Numbered from the stretch's first letter, positions 45,101-52,933 are shown. The stretch: DNA of 64,000 nt from Sphaerimonospora thailandensis (GCF_016863115.1 NZ_BOOG01000038.1:1-64000), one strand, 5' to 3'. Program-made: numbers and translations. The notes: a model not told the origin generated them from the letters alone.

Positions 45101-45936
45101 GAGTCGTCCTGGCGGAGGATGGCCTGCTCCAGCCGGCGCAGCTCCGGGCTGGGATCGATGCCCAACTCCTGGCCGAGGAGGGACCGGCAGCGCTGATATG
45201 CGGCCAGGGCCTCAGCCTGTCTGCGATCGCGGTAGAGGGCCCGCATGAGCAGCGCCCACAACCCCTCGCGGTAGGGGTCCTGCTCCAGCAGGCGTTCGAC
45301 CTCGACGGTCGCCTCGGCATGCCGCCCCAGGGCCAGCCAGGCCTCGGCCCGTACGGCGAGGGCCGACGCGCGGAGGTCGGTCAGCCGGGAGACGGTGGGC
45401 CGGGCGAAGGGCTCGTCCGGGAAGTCGGCGAGCGGTGTTCCCCGCCAGGCCGCGAGCGCGGGGTCGAGGATCCGCTCGACGTCCTCGGGTCTGCCCTCGG
45501 CGAGGGCGGCACGCGCGGCCTCGGCGGCCCGGATGAACCGGTTGGCGTCGACCTGGTCGGGGGTGATGTCGAGCAGGTAGCCGGGTTCGCGGGTGCGCAG
45601 GACCCGGGCGGGGGCGCGCGGGCTGCGCCGGGGTTCGAGGACCTTGCGCAGGTGCGAGACGTAGGCCTGAAGCGTTCCTGTGGCGCTTGAGGGCGGTTCG
45701 TCGGCCCAGAGTTGGTCGATCAGCTGGTCGAGCGGGACGATGTGCGGCGCGTTCAGCACCAGCAGGGCCAGCACCGCCCGCTGCTTGCGCGATCCGACGT
45801 CCAGGATGCTCCCTCTGGCGTCCACGACCTCCAGGGAGCCCAGCACCCGGAAGTCGAGACCGGAGACGCCTCCGCCGTTCGATCCGCTTCGCGTGGCCGT
45901 GTCGCCCGTCGTGGTCTGCCTGGCGCCCGCCCGCAT
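42160..45936 (-). CDS. SARP-type transcriptional regulator with AAA ATPase and TPR domains
   Basis: A 1,258-residue AfsR-like regulator. Residues about 28-120 form an OmpR-type winged helix (FRVLGSLEVVDARGSIL), 120-265 a BTAD domain, and from about 360 an ATPase with Walker A GESGIGKTRL and Walker B VLIVMDDLHWADA. The remaining 550 residues are TPR-like helices. Such giant SARPs activate secondary-metabolite or stress genes. The linker 290-330 contains tandem repeats (VNTVP from 15-nt units near 45000; later an ETTMPI repeat near 44310). ATG 45936 has GGGAG 7 nt upstream, and TATGAT on the minus strand (45988-45993) is a possible -10 box. No biosynthetic cluster adjoins it. Confidence 0.88.
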   Translation of the reverse strand: MRAGARQTTTGDTATRSGSNGGGVSGLDFRVLGSLEVVDARGSILDVGSRKQRAVLALLVLNAPHIVPLDQLIDQLWADEPPSSATGTLQAYVSHLRKVLEPRRSPRAPARVLRTREPGYLLDITPDQVDANRFIRAAEAARAALAEGRPEDVERILDPALAAWRGTPLADFPDEPFARPTVSRLTDLRASALAVRAEAWLALGRHAEATVEVERLLEQDPYREGLWALLMRALYRDRRQAEALAAYQRCRSLLGQELGIDPSPELRRLEQAILRQDDSLAGRWPAAGPGITGSVVSVNAAPVNTVPVNTVPVNTVSRVNASTSGSTDAIAEPVRPPCAGLSRLVGREPHLRRIRERLDDLARGAGGVFLVSGESGIGKTRLAEAAATMAAERGVAVAWSRCSEGSGAPAFWPWVQALQALPGELPDIAGRLAGGHSGHPDEQGHSGDQVQLGDQSDPDTARFLLYDAVARALGRQAAVSPVLIVMDDLHWADAASLRLLAFIGADLHRVPLLVLATVRPEAPVPLETPAPLETTMPIETTMPIETAVRPGPAATDGRALTEPLTEARPEGCAEALAEALGDLTRQRGTERMSIAPLSPGEIADYLTDHRIAHQGAPADGPGSSAAACDAELARALHDRTGGNPFFLGELLRLLSSVHALGPVTAADVASLAVPDGVRDVIKQRVSRLPEDSQTVLRAAAVIGRDVDADLLETATGISGARLMMLLEPAVATGLLTEVDGGWDYRFSHALVQEALYLGLNRRQRAQLHGRVGAAVEALARGDVVSRLPALAHHFGLAARVGYAGKAMSYAAQAARQAAARLAYDEAVGYWERALDASAAERTSGQASERCALLIELGRARRLTGDVDGARAALDEAVTLAAALGDDDAVIEAAAVFGGVALWQWRPYGVVDERMVGVLEDQLHRLDRREDVRRAELLGTLGVELYYGERRPEGRLYALEAVELARSTGDPRLLARTLNNLVMAAWTPEHEQERYRAAEEILTIPGLPRATEVIARMHRMPGLLRSGRLTEYDDELARCLRLTREVRMPEVETQVTFAAAGRAMLDGDWAEAERLAALAAGSHRRTSLWGPDALRLVTEFFCDRGRGRHGELLPELVEVAADESHLLVRPTAVLAAVDAGEEALAHRLMDCWGVRFKRDWTWQFVTWQWGLVAARLGRPDPHGLLAELRPIAGQLVTLGTGGVAWGALHDVVAMLLHRVGDGAGALEHAAAGRDLHRRLGLRHFERRSAALLRALAGAA

Positions 45937-46204
45937 TCACAACTCCCGAACGAGCCATACGGCCGCTTCTGGCCGGATTTGCGGGCCATCATAGTGGTAC
46001 GTTCCGGCCGGTCCGCTTTCCTCGGCGAAAACCGGCGTGTTCCAGCAGCCCGCATATCCAGTCGCCGTCCACCTTGAAAGCCTCTTGGGGTCGGCTTGCG
46101 TCCGTTTTGTATCCCGATTCAACTCCGCTTCGCTTCGCGCCCGGCCGCCTTTCGTTGAACGCCGAGTCCCCTGTTCCCCGTCATCTCGCGGTACGGGGAG
46201 ACCC
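45937..46204. other. promoter and leader region of the SARP gene
   Basis: 268 nt, less GC-rich than the genes around it. On the minus strand TATGAT at 45988-45993 is a good -10 candidate for the SARP regulator; no matching -35 is evident. No gene seen. Confidence 0.35.
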
Positions 46205-46963
46205 TCAGGCGAGCACTCGGTCGAGCCAGGAGTTCCAGGCGTGCTCGGCCGTCCGCTCGTCCACGTCGTTGGAGAAGACGTGGTGCCCGAGCACCAGCAC
46301 GTTGCGCCGCGACGGGCCGGAGTGAATGAACCGATACAGGCCATCGCCGGTGCGAACGCCCAGGAAGGACGGGAGGCCGGCGTAGTCCACGACGCCCTCG
46401 ATCGGGGGAAGCCCGTCGAGGGCCAGCCGTACCGGCGCGCCCTCGGTGACCGGGCCGGAGAGCCCGATCGCCGCGGTCAGCGCCGTCCACACCCGGTCCG
46501 GGTCGCCGGTGTTCGGGCGGGCGGCCGAGATGACGGCCCTCGCGGTCCGGCCGGGGAAGTGCGCGAGGTACTGGGCCAGCTTGTGGAGGTACATGTCCCA
46601 GCCCGCCCGCATGGCCTCGTATTCGGTCTCCCAGTCGTCGCCCAGGAAGCCGTTCTGCACGAGGCGCAGGACGGTGCTGCCGCCGTCGCGGCCCTCGATG
46701 AGGTACTCGAAGGCCATGAAAATGCCGTCCGGGTTCTCGTCGCTCCGGTACCCGAAGCGCTTGCCCGGCTCCCAAGCGGTCACCGTGGACTCGTTGACGC
46801 CGCCCATCATGGTGAACCGGCTTCTGCCGCCCTCGTGCGGCTCGATCTCGGTACGTCCCATGAACCAGGAGTCGATCCCCGGGCCGGTGGCGATGGCCTC
46901 CCACACCTGTTCGGGGGTGGCGTCCAGCTCGATCTCCTTGGCCAGCTCGAACTCGTGTGGCAT
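46205..46963 (-). CDS. SRPBCC (AHSA1-like) domain protein
   Basis: A 252-residue protein with an N-terminal START/Bet v 1-like domain of the AHSA1 group: FELAKEIELDATPEQVWEAIATGPGIDSWFMG, then FEYLIEGRDGGSTVLRL. The rest contains a second weaker alpha/beta part. In actinomycetes these proteins pair with an ArsR-type regulator, as here: its ATG is 2 nt after the regulator's stop, with GGAGA upstream. The pair is probably autoregulated by a hydrophobic ligand. Function unknown. Confidence 0.85.
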   Translation of the reverse strand: MPHEFELAKEIELDATPEQVWEAIATGPGIDSWFMGRTEIEPHEGGRSRFTMMGGVNESTVTAWEPGKRFGYRSDENPDGIFMAFEYLIEGRDGGSTVLRLVQNGFLGDDWETEYEAMRAGWDMYLHKLAQYLAHFPGRTARAVISAARPNTGDPDRVWTALTAAIGLSGPVTEGAPVRLALDGLPPIEGVVDYAGLPSFLGVRTGDGLYRFIHSGPSRRNVLVLGHHVFSNDVDERTAEHAWNSWLDRVLA

Positions 46964-46965
46964 GG

Positions 46966-47571
46966 TCAGGTCTCCTGAGTCGGGGGAGCGGTCTGTTTCA
47001 CGGCGGGGTGCACGGCCACGACGACACGGTGCTCGCGTCCGCCCTCGGCCGTCTCGTCGTGGTACTTGCTCACCAGGGCGGTGACCGCCTCGGCGAGTTC
47101 GCCGGCGAAGGCGGCCCGGTCGGCGGCGGAGGCGAAGCGCACCCGCCCGTCGATCGCGAACGTGGCCACCCTCTGGCGGGCCTTGGCCGCTCCGGTGATC
47201 AGTGAGCCCACGTCCCGCACCAACTGGGCGGCCAGGGCCAGCAGCCAGCGGGCTGACAGGTGGTCCGGTGAGCGTGCGGGGTCCGGCGCCACCGAGGCGA
47301 GCGCCACCGGAGAGATCACGAACGATGACGCCACCGCTCGCATCACCCTCTCGGTGACGTTGCCCTTCCTGCGCTCCTCGACCAGTTCCACCAGGCCGTG
47401 GCGTTCCAGCGCTTTGAGGTGGTAGTTCACCTTCTGCCGAGGCAGGCCGACCCGGGCGGCCAACATGGTCGCCGATGCGGGCTCGGCCAGCTCGGCCAGC
47501 AGCCGTGCCCGTACCGGATCAAGTGAGACCTCGGCAGCGGCCGGGTCCTCGATCACCGCCACGTCCATCAT
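46966..47571 (-). CDS. ArsR-type helix-turn-helix regulator
   Basis: A 201-residue regulator. Residues 15-85 form a winged helix (LLAELAEPASATMLAARVGLPRQKVNYHLKALERHGLVELVEERRKGN). The C-terminal half is helical and lacks the Cys motifs of metal sensors. Translationally coupled to the SRPBCC gene. Start at the double ATG 47571/47568; the ribosome site is weak. Divergent from the Gln-rich repeat gene, separated by 175 nt. Confidence 0.82.
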   Translation of the reverse strand: MMDVAVIEDPAAAEVSLDPVRARLLAELAEPASATMLAARVGLPRQKVNYHLKALERHGLVELVEERRKGNVTERVMRAVASSFVISPVALASVAPDPARSPDHLSARWLLALAAQLVRDVGSLITGAAKARQRVATFAIDGRVRFASAADRAAFAGELAEAVTALVSKYHDETAEGGREHRVVVAVHPAVKQTAPPTQET

Positions 47572-47671
47572 GTCGCCAAAGATGCCACCGAAAACAAAAA
47601 TCGTCAAGACAGTGAGAGTGGTCGGCCGCGAAGCGCAAAGTTGATCTTAGAGGAGCATTACGTGAGCAACG

Positions 47672-47701
47672 TTGTGCGGTGAACGTGTCACGCTGTGTAA
47701 T
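47672..47701 (+). promoter_or_regulatory. candidate promoter of the Gln-rich repeat operon
   Basis: TTGTGC (47672-47677) and TGTAAT (47696-47701) are separated by 18 nt, 45 nt before the ATG at 47747. This is the best sigma-70-like pair in the divergent region. Confidence 0.35.
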
Positions 47702-47746
47702 CACAGAGGGCGATGAGCCAGACCTACCTGGTTCGAAGGAGTGACT

Positions 47747-48544
47747 ATGACGTTCACAGCGATGCAACCCTCGTACATGACCGCCGCTCTGGGTTACGCG
47801 ACCCAGCAGCCGGTCTCGCCGCTGCAGCTCGGTCAGCAGCAGGCACTCTCGATCAGCGAGTCGACCCGGCAGGAGGAGCAGATCCACCCGCAGGAGCACC
47901 TGGTGAGCCCGCAGACCTTCTGGGCCAGGATCGCCCGGATCGGCATCCGGCGCGGCGCTCCGGTCGCCAGGCAGGTTCTGGAGACGGTCCTGTACCAGCA
48001 GGTCACCCAGCAGCAGATTGCCGCGCCGCAGCTCTCGCAGCTCGGCATGGCGATGCCGCACCTCGCCGGCCAGCAGGTATCGGTGCTCAACGGGGCGATC
48101 CAGCAGGAGGAGCAGGTCCACCCGCAGGAGCACCTGGTGAGCCCGCAGACCTTCTGGACCAAGGTCGCCCGCATGGCCGTCCGGCACGGGGTTGAGGTTG
48201 CCCGTCAGATCCTGGACGTCCTGCAGACCCAGCACCAGGTCGAGCAGCAGATCCAGGAGCAGGCGATCCAGCAGCAGCTCGCCCAGCAGTACGTTGCGAC
48301 CGCCCAGTACGGCCAGACCCAGTACGGCCAGACCCAGTACGGCCAGACCCCGTACGCCCAGGCGCTCGGTCTGCGGATCGTTCCGCAGATCACGCCCACC
48401 CCGCTGAGCGCGCTGAGCGCGCTGAGCACGCTCGGCGCGGTGCACCAGGCGCAGTACGGCCAGCAGGTGTCCCCGCAGTACGTCAGCCAGCAGCACCAGC
48501 AGGCCGCACACCAGGTGCCGGTCGCAGCCGGTGTCGGATTCTGA
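47747..48544 (+). CDS. Gln-rich protein with duplicated HPQEHLVSPQTFW repeat
   Basis: A 265-residue protein of unknown function. It is about a fifth glutamine. Two 41-residue repeats, residues 42-82 and 120-160, share EEQ(I/V)HPQEHLVSPQTFW, a basic helix, and VARQ(V/I)L(E/D). Between them lies a Gln-rich linker; after them come four QYGQT-type pentamers (residues 188-204) and a Ser/Ala/Leu and Gln-rich tail. No signal peptide, membrane helix or enzyme motif is seen. Composition suggests a self-assembling or protease-cleaved substrate. Start ATG 47747 has GAAGGAG 5 nt upstream. It is followed by a small helical protein gene after 10 nt and then an intracellular subtilase. Confidence 0.75.
   Translation: MTFTAMQPSYMTAALGYATQQPVSPLQLGQQQALSISESTRQEEQIHPQEHLVSPQTFWARIARIGIRRGAPVARQVLETVLYQQVTQQQIAAPQLSQLGMAMPHLAGQQVSVLNGAIQQEEQVHPQEHLVSPQTFWTKVARMAVRHGVEVARQILDVLQTQHQVEQQIQEQAIQQQLAQQYVATAQYGQTQYGQTQYGQTPYAQALGLRIVPQITPTPLSALSALSTLGAVHQAQYGQQVSPQYVSQQHQQAAHQVPVAAGVGF
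47870..48226 (+). repeat. internal direct repeat of the Gln-rich gene
   Basis: The segments 47870-47992 and 48104-48226 (123 nt each) are diverged direct repeats. The best conserved core (about 50 nt from 47871 and from 48105) is nearly identical and encodes EEQxHPQEHLVSPQTFW. A second array, four 15-nt units coding QYGQT, lies near 48305-48355. Confidence 0.85.
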
Positions 48545-48554
48545 GCGGAGGCAC

Positions 48555-48977
48555 ATGGTGGATTCGATGGGCGGAGGAGCTACCTGGCCCGGCGCCGTCT
48601 CGGGCGGAGCCGGCATGGCGCCCAATCCGGCCATGAACCAGGCCATACATCCGGTGGTTAACCCGGCGATGGCCATGACGACCGGTCCGGCGATGGGCAT
48701 GGTGGTCGGCGGTGTCACGGGGACGGCGATGGGGCCGATCCCGGGCCATCCGCCGGCGCTCGTCCCAGCGCAGGTACAGTGCGCGGTGACCCTGCAGCGG
48801 CTTTACGCCTGGCTGCAGATGTCGCTCCCGCAGGCACCCCAGGTCGCGGGAATCATCCCGCTGCTGGTGCAGGCGGTGCAGCTGTACCGGGCCGGACAGT
48901 TCGAGGCGTGCCTGGCGCAGCTCCAGGCGGTCCTCGGCTTCGTCAACAGCGGCCAGCCCACGGTTCCACTCCTGTGA
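48555..48977 (+). CDS. small protein of the Gln-rich/subtilase cassette
   Basis: A 140-residue protein of unknown function. Residues 1-70 are a flexible Met/Gly/Pro/Ala-rich tract (many MAM, VGGV and PAM turns). Residues about 75-133 are an amphipathic helical pair: CAVTLQRLYAWLQMSLPQ, then IIPLLVQAVQLYRAGQFEACLAQLQAVL, like a TPR-type helical hairpin. No signal peptide. It starts at ATG 48555 behind GCGGAGG, 10 nt after the Gln-rich gene, and ends before a 15-bp palindrome. A scaffold or adaptor role is only a guess. Confidence 0.65.
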   Translation: MVDSMGGGATWPGAVSGGAGMAPNPAMNQAIHPVVNPAMAMTTGPAMGMVVGGVTGTAMGPIPGHPPALVPAQVQCAVTLQRLYAWLQMSLPQAPQVAGIIPLLVQAVQLYRAGQFEACLAQLQAVLGFVNSGQPTVPLL

Positions 48978-48993
48978 CGGAGTCCGTATGAAC

Positions 48994-49025
48994 GGCCCGG
49001 ACCGGTCGACCGACCGGTCCGGGCC
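48994..49025. terminator. 15-bp palindrome between small protein and subtilase genes
   Basis: GGCCCGGACCGGTCG pairs perfectly with CGACCGGTCCGGGCC across a 2-nt centre. It lies 17 nt after the small protein's stop. No U tract follows, so it may be an intrinsic actinobacterial terminator or an attenuator that sets the level of the downstream subtilase. Confidence 0.65.
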
Positions 49026-49163
49026 CCTGGGAGTGTTGAAAAAGTGTCGTCCGTCGCGAACTGGGCCGCGCGCAGCAGGACATGACTTTTGAGACACGAC
49101 TTAGTTCCCGTCGAGCCCATAGGTGCGGCGAGACCAGCCTGAGCTGGGGAGAGTCGAGACGTT

Positions 49164-51578
49164 GTGACCAGTAACGACAAGCCCAAGGACGGAAGCGAGT
49201 CGCGCTCACCGGCGTCGAGCAGGGGGAGGCAGCCGACGCGGCAGGTGCCGCATGTGGTGGAGCCGCGTCCCATGCGCTACATGGTGGCCGCGCTGCGGCA
49301 GCCGTACCTGTCGGCGATGGGGGTGAGCGCGACGCCCCTCGACGCCGACAGCCTGTGCGCGCTGCTCGAGAACGACCCCGACGTGACCGTGCGTCGCCGG
49401 CTGCCGGGTCACCCCGGATCGCCGGGGCGCACCGAGCCGCCGGGGCACCGGCAGGGGCCGGTCTCCGTGGGAACCGCCCCTCAGGAGATGGTTCCTCAGG
49501 GGATGGTTCCTCAGGGGATGGTGACGGCCGCGCCGTTCCCAGAGATCCTGATCGTGGAGATGACCGCCGAGCACGCCCTCGAACTGCACATGAAGTATCC
49601 GCAGGTGCTCATCGAGCGTGACCGGCTCTTGACCTACACCGAGGTGCCCGGGCCGCCTCGCAGGCGCCGTACGGCTGCCGCGGTGGTGCCGTCGGGCGTC
49701 GAGAGCACCTTCACGTTCCTGGTCCGCGACGTCGGGTGCAAGCCGGTGCCGGGAGCCACCGTCTTCGTCACCGGGTACGGCTGGCCGGCGCAGGCCGTGA
49801 CGGGCGCGGACGGCAGGGCATCGGTGACGCTCGCCGGCGAGACGCCCGAATCCGTCGTCAGCGTGGTGGTCAAGCCTCGCTCCGGCCACTGGAGCTTCCA
49901 CCTCGACCGTCCGTCCCTGTCCACAAGCAGGGAGAACCTGATCGAACTGGTGAGGCTGTCGGAGACCTTCGAGGACTTCCCGGGGCGCCGGCTCTACGGC
50001 TGGGGGCAGCAGGCGATGAATCTCGACCGGCTGCCGCCGACGTTCCGCGGGGCCGGCGTGAAGGTCGCGATCATCGACTCCGGCGCGGCCATCGACCATC
50101 CCGACCTGCTCAATCGCATCAGCGGAGGTGTCGACCTCACCGAGCGCAAGCCGGACGGCTGGGCGGTGGACACCGCCTACCACGGATCCCACTGCGCGGC
50201 GATCATCGCGGGGGCGGACGACGGCCAGGGCGTCGTCGGCTTCGCCGTCGAGGCCGAGGTGCACGCCTGCAAGATCTTCCCCGGGGGACGGTTCAGTGAG
50301 CTCATCGAGGCACTCGACTACTGCATCGAGCAGCGGATCGACGTGGTGAACCTGAGCCTCGGCAGCAGGCAGCCGTCCCAGCTCGTGGCCGCCAAGATCG
50401 CGCAGGCCCGCGAGGCCGGCGTGGCGTGCGTGGTCGCGGCGGGCAACGACGGAGGACCCGTCGGCTTCCCCGGCAACTTGCCCACCGTGCTGACCGTCGC
50501 CGCGATCGGGCGGGCCGGCACCTTCCCCTCGGGCACCGCTCACGCCGCCGAGATCACTGATCCGTGCACGGCGGAGGGATATTTCTCGCCGAGATTCACC
50601 TGTCACGGGCCGGAGGTCGACGTCTGCGCGCCGGGCGTGGCCGTGCTGTCGGCCGTCCCGTCGGGCGACTACGCCGCCTGGGACGGGACCTCGATGGCCG
50701 TGCCGCACGTCACCGGCCTGGCGGCTCTCGTGCTGGCCCATCATCCGGACCTCTGCGACGGGTACGGCACGCGTGACGCCCGGCGGGTCGAGCGCCTCTT
50801 CCAGATCATCAAGTCGAGTTGCCTGCCTCTCGACCTCGGCGACCCGGGTCGTACCGGAGCGGGCCTGCCCAACGCGCTGCTCGCCCTGGGCCCGGCCCTC
50901 GCGCTCATAGCACCGGAATTCACCGATATCCCGGCCGCCGACATCCGTGTGCTGCTCGACCGGCTCACCACCGAGATGGCCTGGGCCGGCCTGCTCATGC
51001 CGGGTCCGGTGGATCCGGACGCCGTCGGCACGGCGCCAGGGGGTCCCATGCCAGGGGTCCCGATGCCAGGGGGCGTGGAGGTCGGCGGTGTGGGACCGGC
51101 GATGCCGGGTGGACTGGAATTCGCCGACGGCGCGGCCGTCGCCGCCGGGATCGCCGGCGGACCGGCCGCCGCCGAAACGGGGCTGACCGGTCAGCCCGGC
51201 ACGGTCGCTCAGCCCGGCGGTGTCACGCAGGGTGATGTGGTTGCGGGCGGGGTGGCTCAGCCCGGCGGACGTGGTCGCGGGATGACGGGCAAGGGCCGCG
51301 CGGTCAAGGCGCGGGGGGCGGGCGCCGGGGACGCCGGGGGCGATCCCGTGCACACCAACGGGACCACCCCGGGGCAGGGCGCGCTCAACCGTCCGATGGC
51401 CGCCGGAGCGCCGCCCGCCGGTCCGGTGGTGCCGCCTGCCTTCGTGGTGGGAGCGCCGGAAGGCTTCGCTCCGGCGAACGGCGGCGGGAGCGTGGTGCTG
51501 CCCGCGTTCTCCTGGCTGACCGAGGAGATGCGGGCCGCCGGGCTGCTCCCCGGACAGGTGACCCGTCTGTTCGGCTGA
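49164..51578 (+). CDS. intracellular S8 peptidase with regulatory-like beta domain
   Basis: An 804-residue subtilase. Residues 1-130 are a leader with an I9-like end (AEHALELHMKYPQVLIERDRLLTY) and a MVPQG repeat. About 170-240 is a carboxypeptidase-regulatory-like beta domain (LVRDVGCKPVPGATVFVTGYGWPAQAVTGADGRASVTL). The catalytic domain spans about 290-560 with Asp305 (IIDSGAA), His343 (YHGSHCAAII), Asn in AAGNDGG and Ser510 (DGTSMAVPHV). A Gly/Pro/Ala-rich linker follows. A helical motif, LTTEMAWAGLLMPG (near residue 605), recurs at the C-terminus as LTEEMRAAGLLPG (785-797). There is no signal peptide or membrane helix. GTG 49164 is the start. Confidence 0.85.
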   Translation: MTSNDKPKDGSESRSPASSRGRQPTRQVPHVVEPRPMRYMVAALRQPYLSAMGVSATPLDADSLCALLENDPDVTVRRRLPGHPGSPGRTEPPGHRQGPVSVGTAPQEMVPQGMVPQGMVTAAPFPEILIVEMTAEHALELHMKYPQVLIERDRLLTYTEVPGPPRRRRTAAAVVPSGVESTFTFLVRDVGCKPVPGATVFVTGYGWPAQAVTGADGRASVTLAGETPESVVSVVVKPRSGHWSFHLDRPSLSTSRENLIELVRLSETFEDFPGRRLYGWGQQAMNLDRLPPTFRGAGVKVAIIDSGAAIDHPDLLNRISGGVDLTERKPDGWAVDTAYHGSHCAAIIAGADDGQGVVGFAVEAEVHACKIFPGGRFSELIEALDYCIEQRIDVVNLSLGSRQPSQLVAAKIAQAREAGVACVVAAGNDGGPVGFPGNLPTVLTVAAIGRAGTFPSGTAHAAEITDPCTAEGYFSPRFTCHGPEVDVCAPGVAVLSAVPSGDYAAWDGTSMAVPHVTGLAALVLAHHPDLCDGYGTRDARRVERLFQIIKSSCLPLDLGDPGRTGAGLPNALLALGPALALIAPEFTDIPAADIRVLLDRLTTEMAWAGLLMPGPVDPDAVGTAPGGPMPGVPMPGGVEVGGVGPAMPGGLEFADGAAVAAGIAGGPAAAETGLTGQPGTVAQPGGVTQGDVVAGGVAQPGGRGRGMTGKGRAVKARGAGAGDAGGDPVHTNGTTPGQGALNRPMAAGAPPAGPVVPPAFVVGAPEGFAPANGGGSVVLPAFSWLTEEMRAAGLLPGQVTRLFG

Positions 51579-51611
51579 AGCGAAGATCTGTATGAGCGAA
51601 GTCCGGGTGGC

Positions 51612-52583
51612 ATGAGGGGGCTGCCGGCGTACCCGCCGATGACGGGGCAGGCTGCCGGGCGGCTCCCCGAGCCGGGTGAGAACTACGCCTTCGAGATGAA
51701 GTGGGACGGCGTGCGGGCGCTCGCCTACATCGAGGGCGGCCGGCTCCGGCTGATCTCCCGGAACGCCAGGGACATCACGGTGGCGTACCCGGAGACGTAC
51801 GGGCTCGCCGAGGCGGTGGGCGGACACGATCTGGTCCTGGACGGGGAGATCGTCGCGTTCGACCGGCATGGCAGGCCGTCGTTCGAGGCGTTGCAACCGA
51901 GGATGCACCAGCGGCAGGCCGCCAAGATCGCTCGATTGGCGGTCGCCGTGCCGGTGGCGTACCTGCTGTTCGACGTGCTGCACGTCGATGCCGAGCCTGC
52001 GATCTCCATGCCGTACACAACCCGCCGGGAGTTGCTCGAAGAGCTGGTCACGCCCGGTGACCACTGGGACGTGCCGCCGTGCTTCCGCGACGACGGCGCG
52101 CATGTGCTCGCCGAGTCGCGCAGGCTGGGCCTGGAAGGGGTGATGGCCAAACGGCTGGCCTCGCCGTACCGGCCGGGAAGACGGTCGCCTGACTGGGTGA
52201 AGGTGAAGAACTTCCGCACCCAGGACGTCGTCGTGTGCGGCTGGCGGTCCGGCGCCGGTCGCCGCGCCGGCATGATCGGGTCACTGCTGCTCGGCGTTCA
52301 CGACGAGGGCCGCCGCCTCCGCTACGCGGGGAGCGTGGGCACCGGATTCACCGAGGCCACCTTGCGCGAGCTCGCCGTACGGCTGGCGCGACTGAAGCGG
52401 GAGACCTCGCCTTTCGACGAGGAACCGCCACGCGAGGACACGCGGGGTGCTTACTGGGTGCATCCCGTGCTGGTCGGCGAGGTGCGGTTCGGCGAGTGGA
52501 CGGGCGAAGGCCGGCTGCGCCATCCCTCCTGGCGAGGCATGCGGGAGGACAAGAACCCGGAGGACGTCGTGAGAGAGGACTGA
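51612..52583 (+). CDS. ATP-dependent DNA ligase
   Basis: A 323-residue ligase of the LigD-ligase/LigC group. Motif I EMKWDGVRAL carries the adenylated Lys30; motif III appears as LDGEIVAFD, motif IV as LEGVMAKRL, and motif V as PDWVKVKN. The OB-fold domain follows (QDVVVCGWRSGAGRRAGMIGSLLLG) with motif VI-like KRET and the end. There is no polymerase or nuclease domain, so it would be a stand-alone LigC-type enzyme, perhaps used in non-homologous end joining or base-excision repair. No Ku gene is in the window. The ATG start has a weak ribosome site; it follows the subtilase by 33 nt. Confidence 0.88.
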   Translation: MRGLPAYPPMTGQAAGRLPEPGENYAFEMKWDGVRALAYIEGGRLRLISRNARDITVAYPETYGLAEAVGGHDLVLDGEIVAFDRHGRPSFEALQPRMHQRQAAKIARLAVAVPVAYLLFDVLHVDAEPAISMPYTTRRELLEELVTPGDHWDVPPCFRDDGAHVLAESRRLGLEGVMAKRLASPYRPGRRSPDWVKVKNFRTQDVVVCGWRSGAGRRAGMIGSLLLGVHDEGRRLRYAGSVGTGFTEATLRELAVRLARLKRETSPFDEEPPREDTRGAYWVHPVLVGEVRFGEWTGEGRLRHPSWRGMREDKNPEDVVRED

Positions 52584-52663
52584 CACTACTCCGCGGCACA
52601 TGACGCCGCACGTCCGCCGCGTCCTCCGGTGATCTGTCCGCCCCGCGCCTCGAGCCCGAGCCG

Positions 52664-52933
52664 TCAGTGCGTCTCGTAGGCCGGCCCCGCGAGCCGTGCG
52701 ACGTCGTCCGCGCCGTCCCCGAGCAGTTTCGCGGCCAGGTCCGACAGTGCGCGTCCCGCCGCCAGCTCGTCACCGATGTCTGGAACGGGCCGGTCTACCG
52801 GGTTGCGTCGGGCGTGCGCGACGCTTTCGTGCCTTCTGCCGGCGTTGGTGTACAGCACGGCGGTCGCGGTGGTGAGGTCGTCACTGTCGTCTTCGTCGAC
52901 GAAGATCTCGACGTTCCATCTCTTGGATTCCAT
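52664..52933 (-). CDS. DUF1876 domain protein
   Basis: An 89-residue protein starting MESKRWNVEIFVDEDDSDDLTTATAVLYT, with R(R)HESVAHARRNP and the C-terminal DELAAGRALSDLAAKLL. It is a compact alpha/beta domain of the DUF1876 family, found mostly in actinomycetes, also in tandem copies with unknown role. ATG 52933 is chosen behind GAGGAGGTGG; an upstream ATG (52954) adds seven residues. Confidence 0.85.
   Translation of the reverse strand: MESKRWNVEIFVDEDDSDDLTTATAVLYTNAGRRHESVAHARRNPVDRPVPDIGDELAAGRALSDLAAKLLGDGADDVARLAGPAYETH

Noticed and set aside
42160-45936. Pathway-specific activator of an antibiotic cluster in this window
   Set aside because: No polyketide, peptide or other secondary-metabolite genes flank the SARP regulator.
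47870-48226. CRISPR-like or phage repeat array
   Set aside because: Only two diverged, in-frame coding repeats; no short spacers and no cas genes.
49206-52103. 965-codon minus-strand frame over the subtilase and ligase
   Set aside because: Runs antisense through two well-supported genes and has biased shadow composition.
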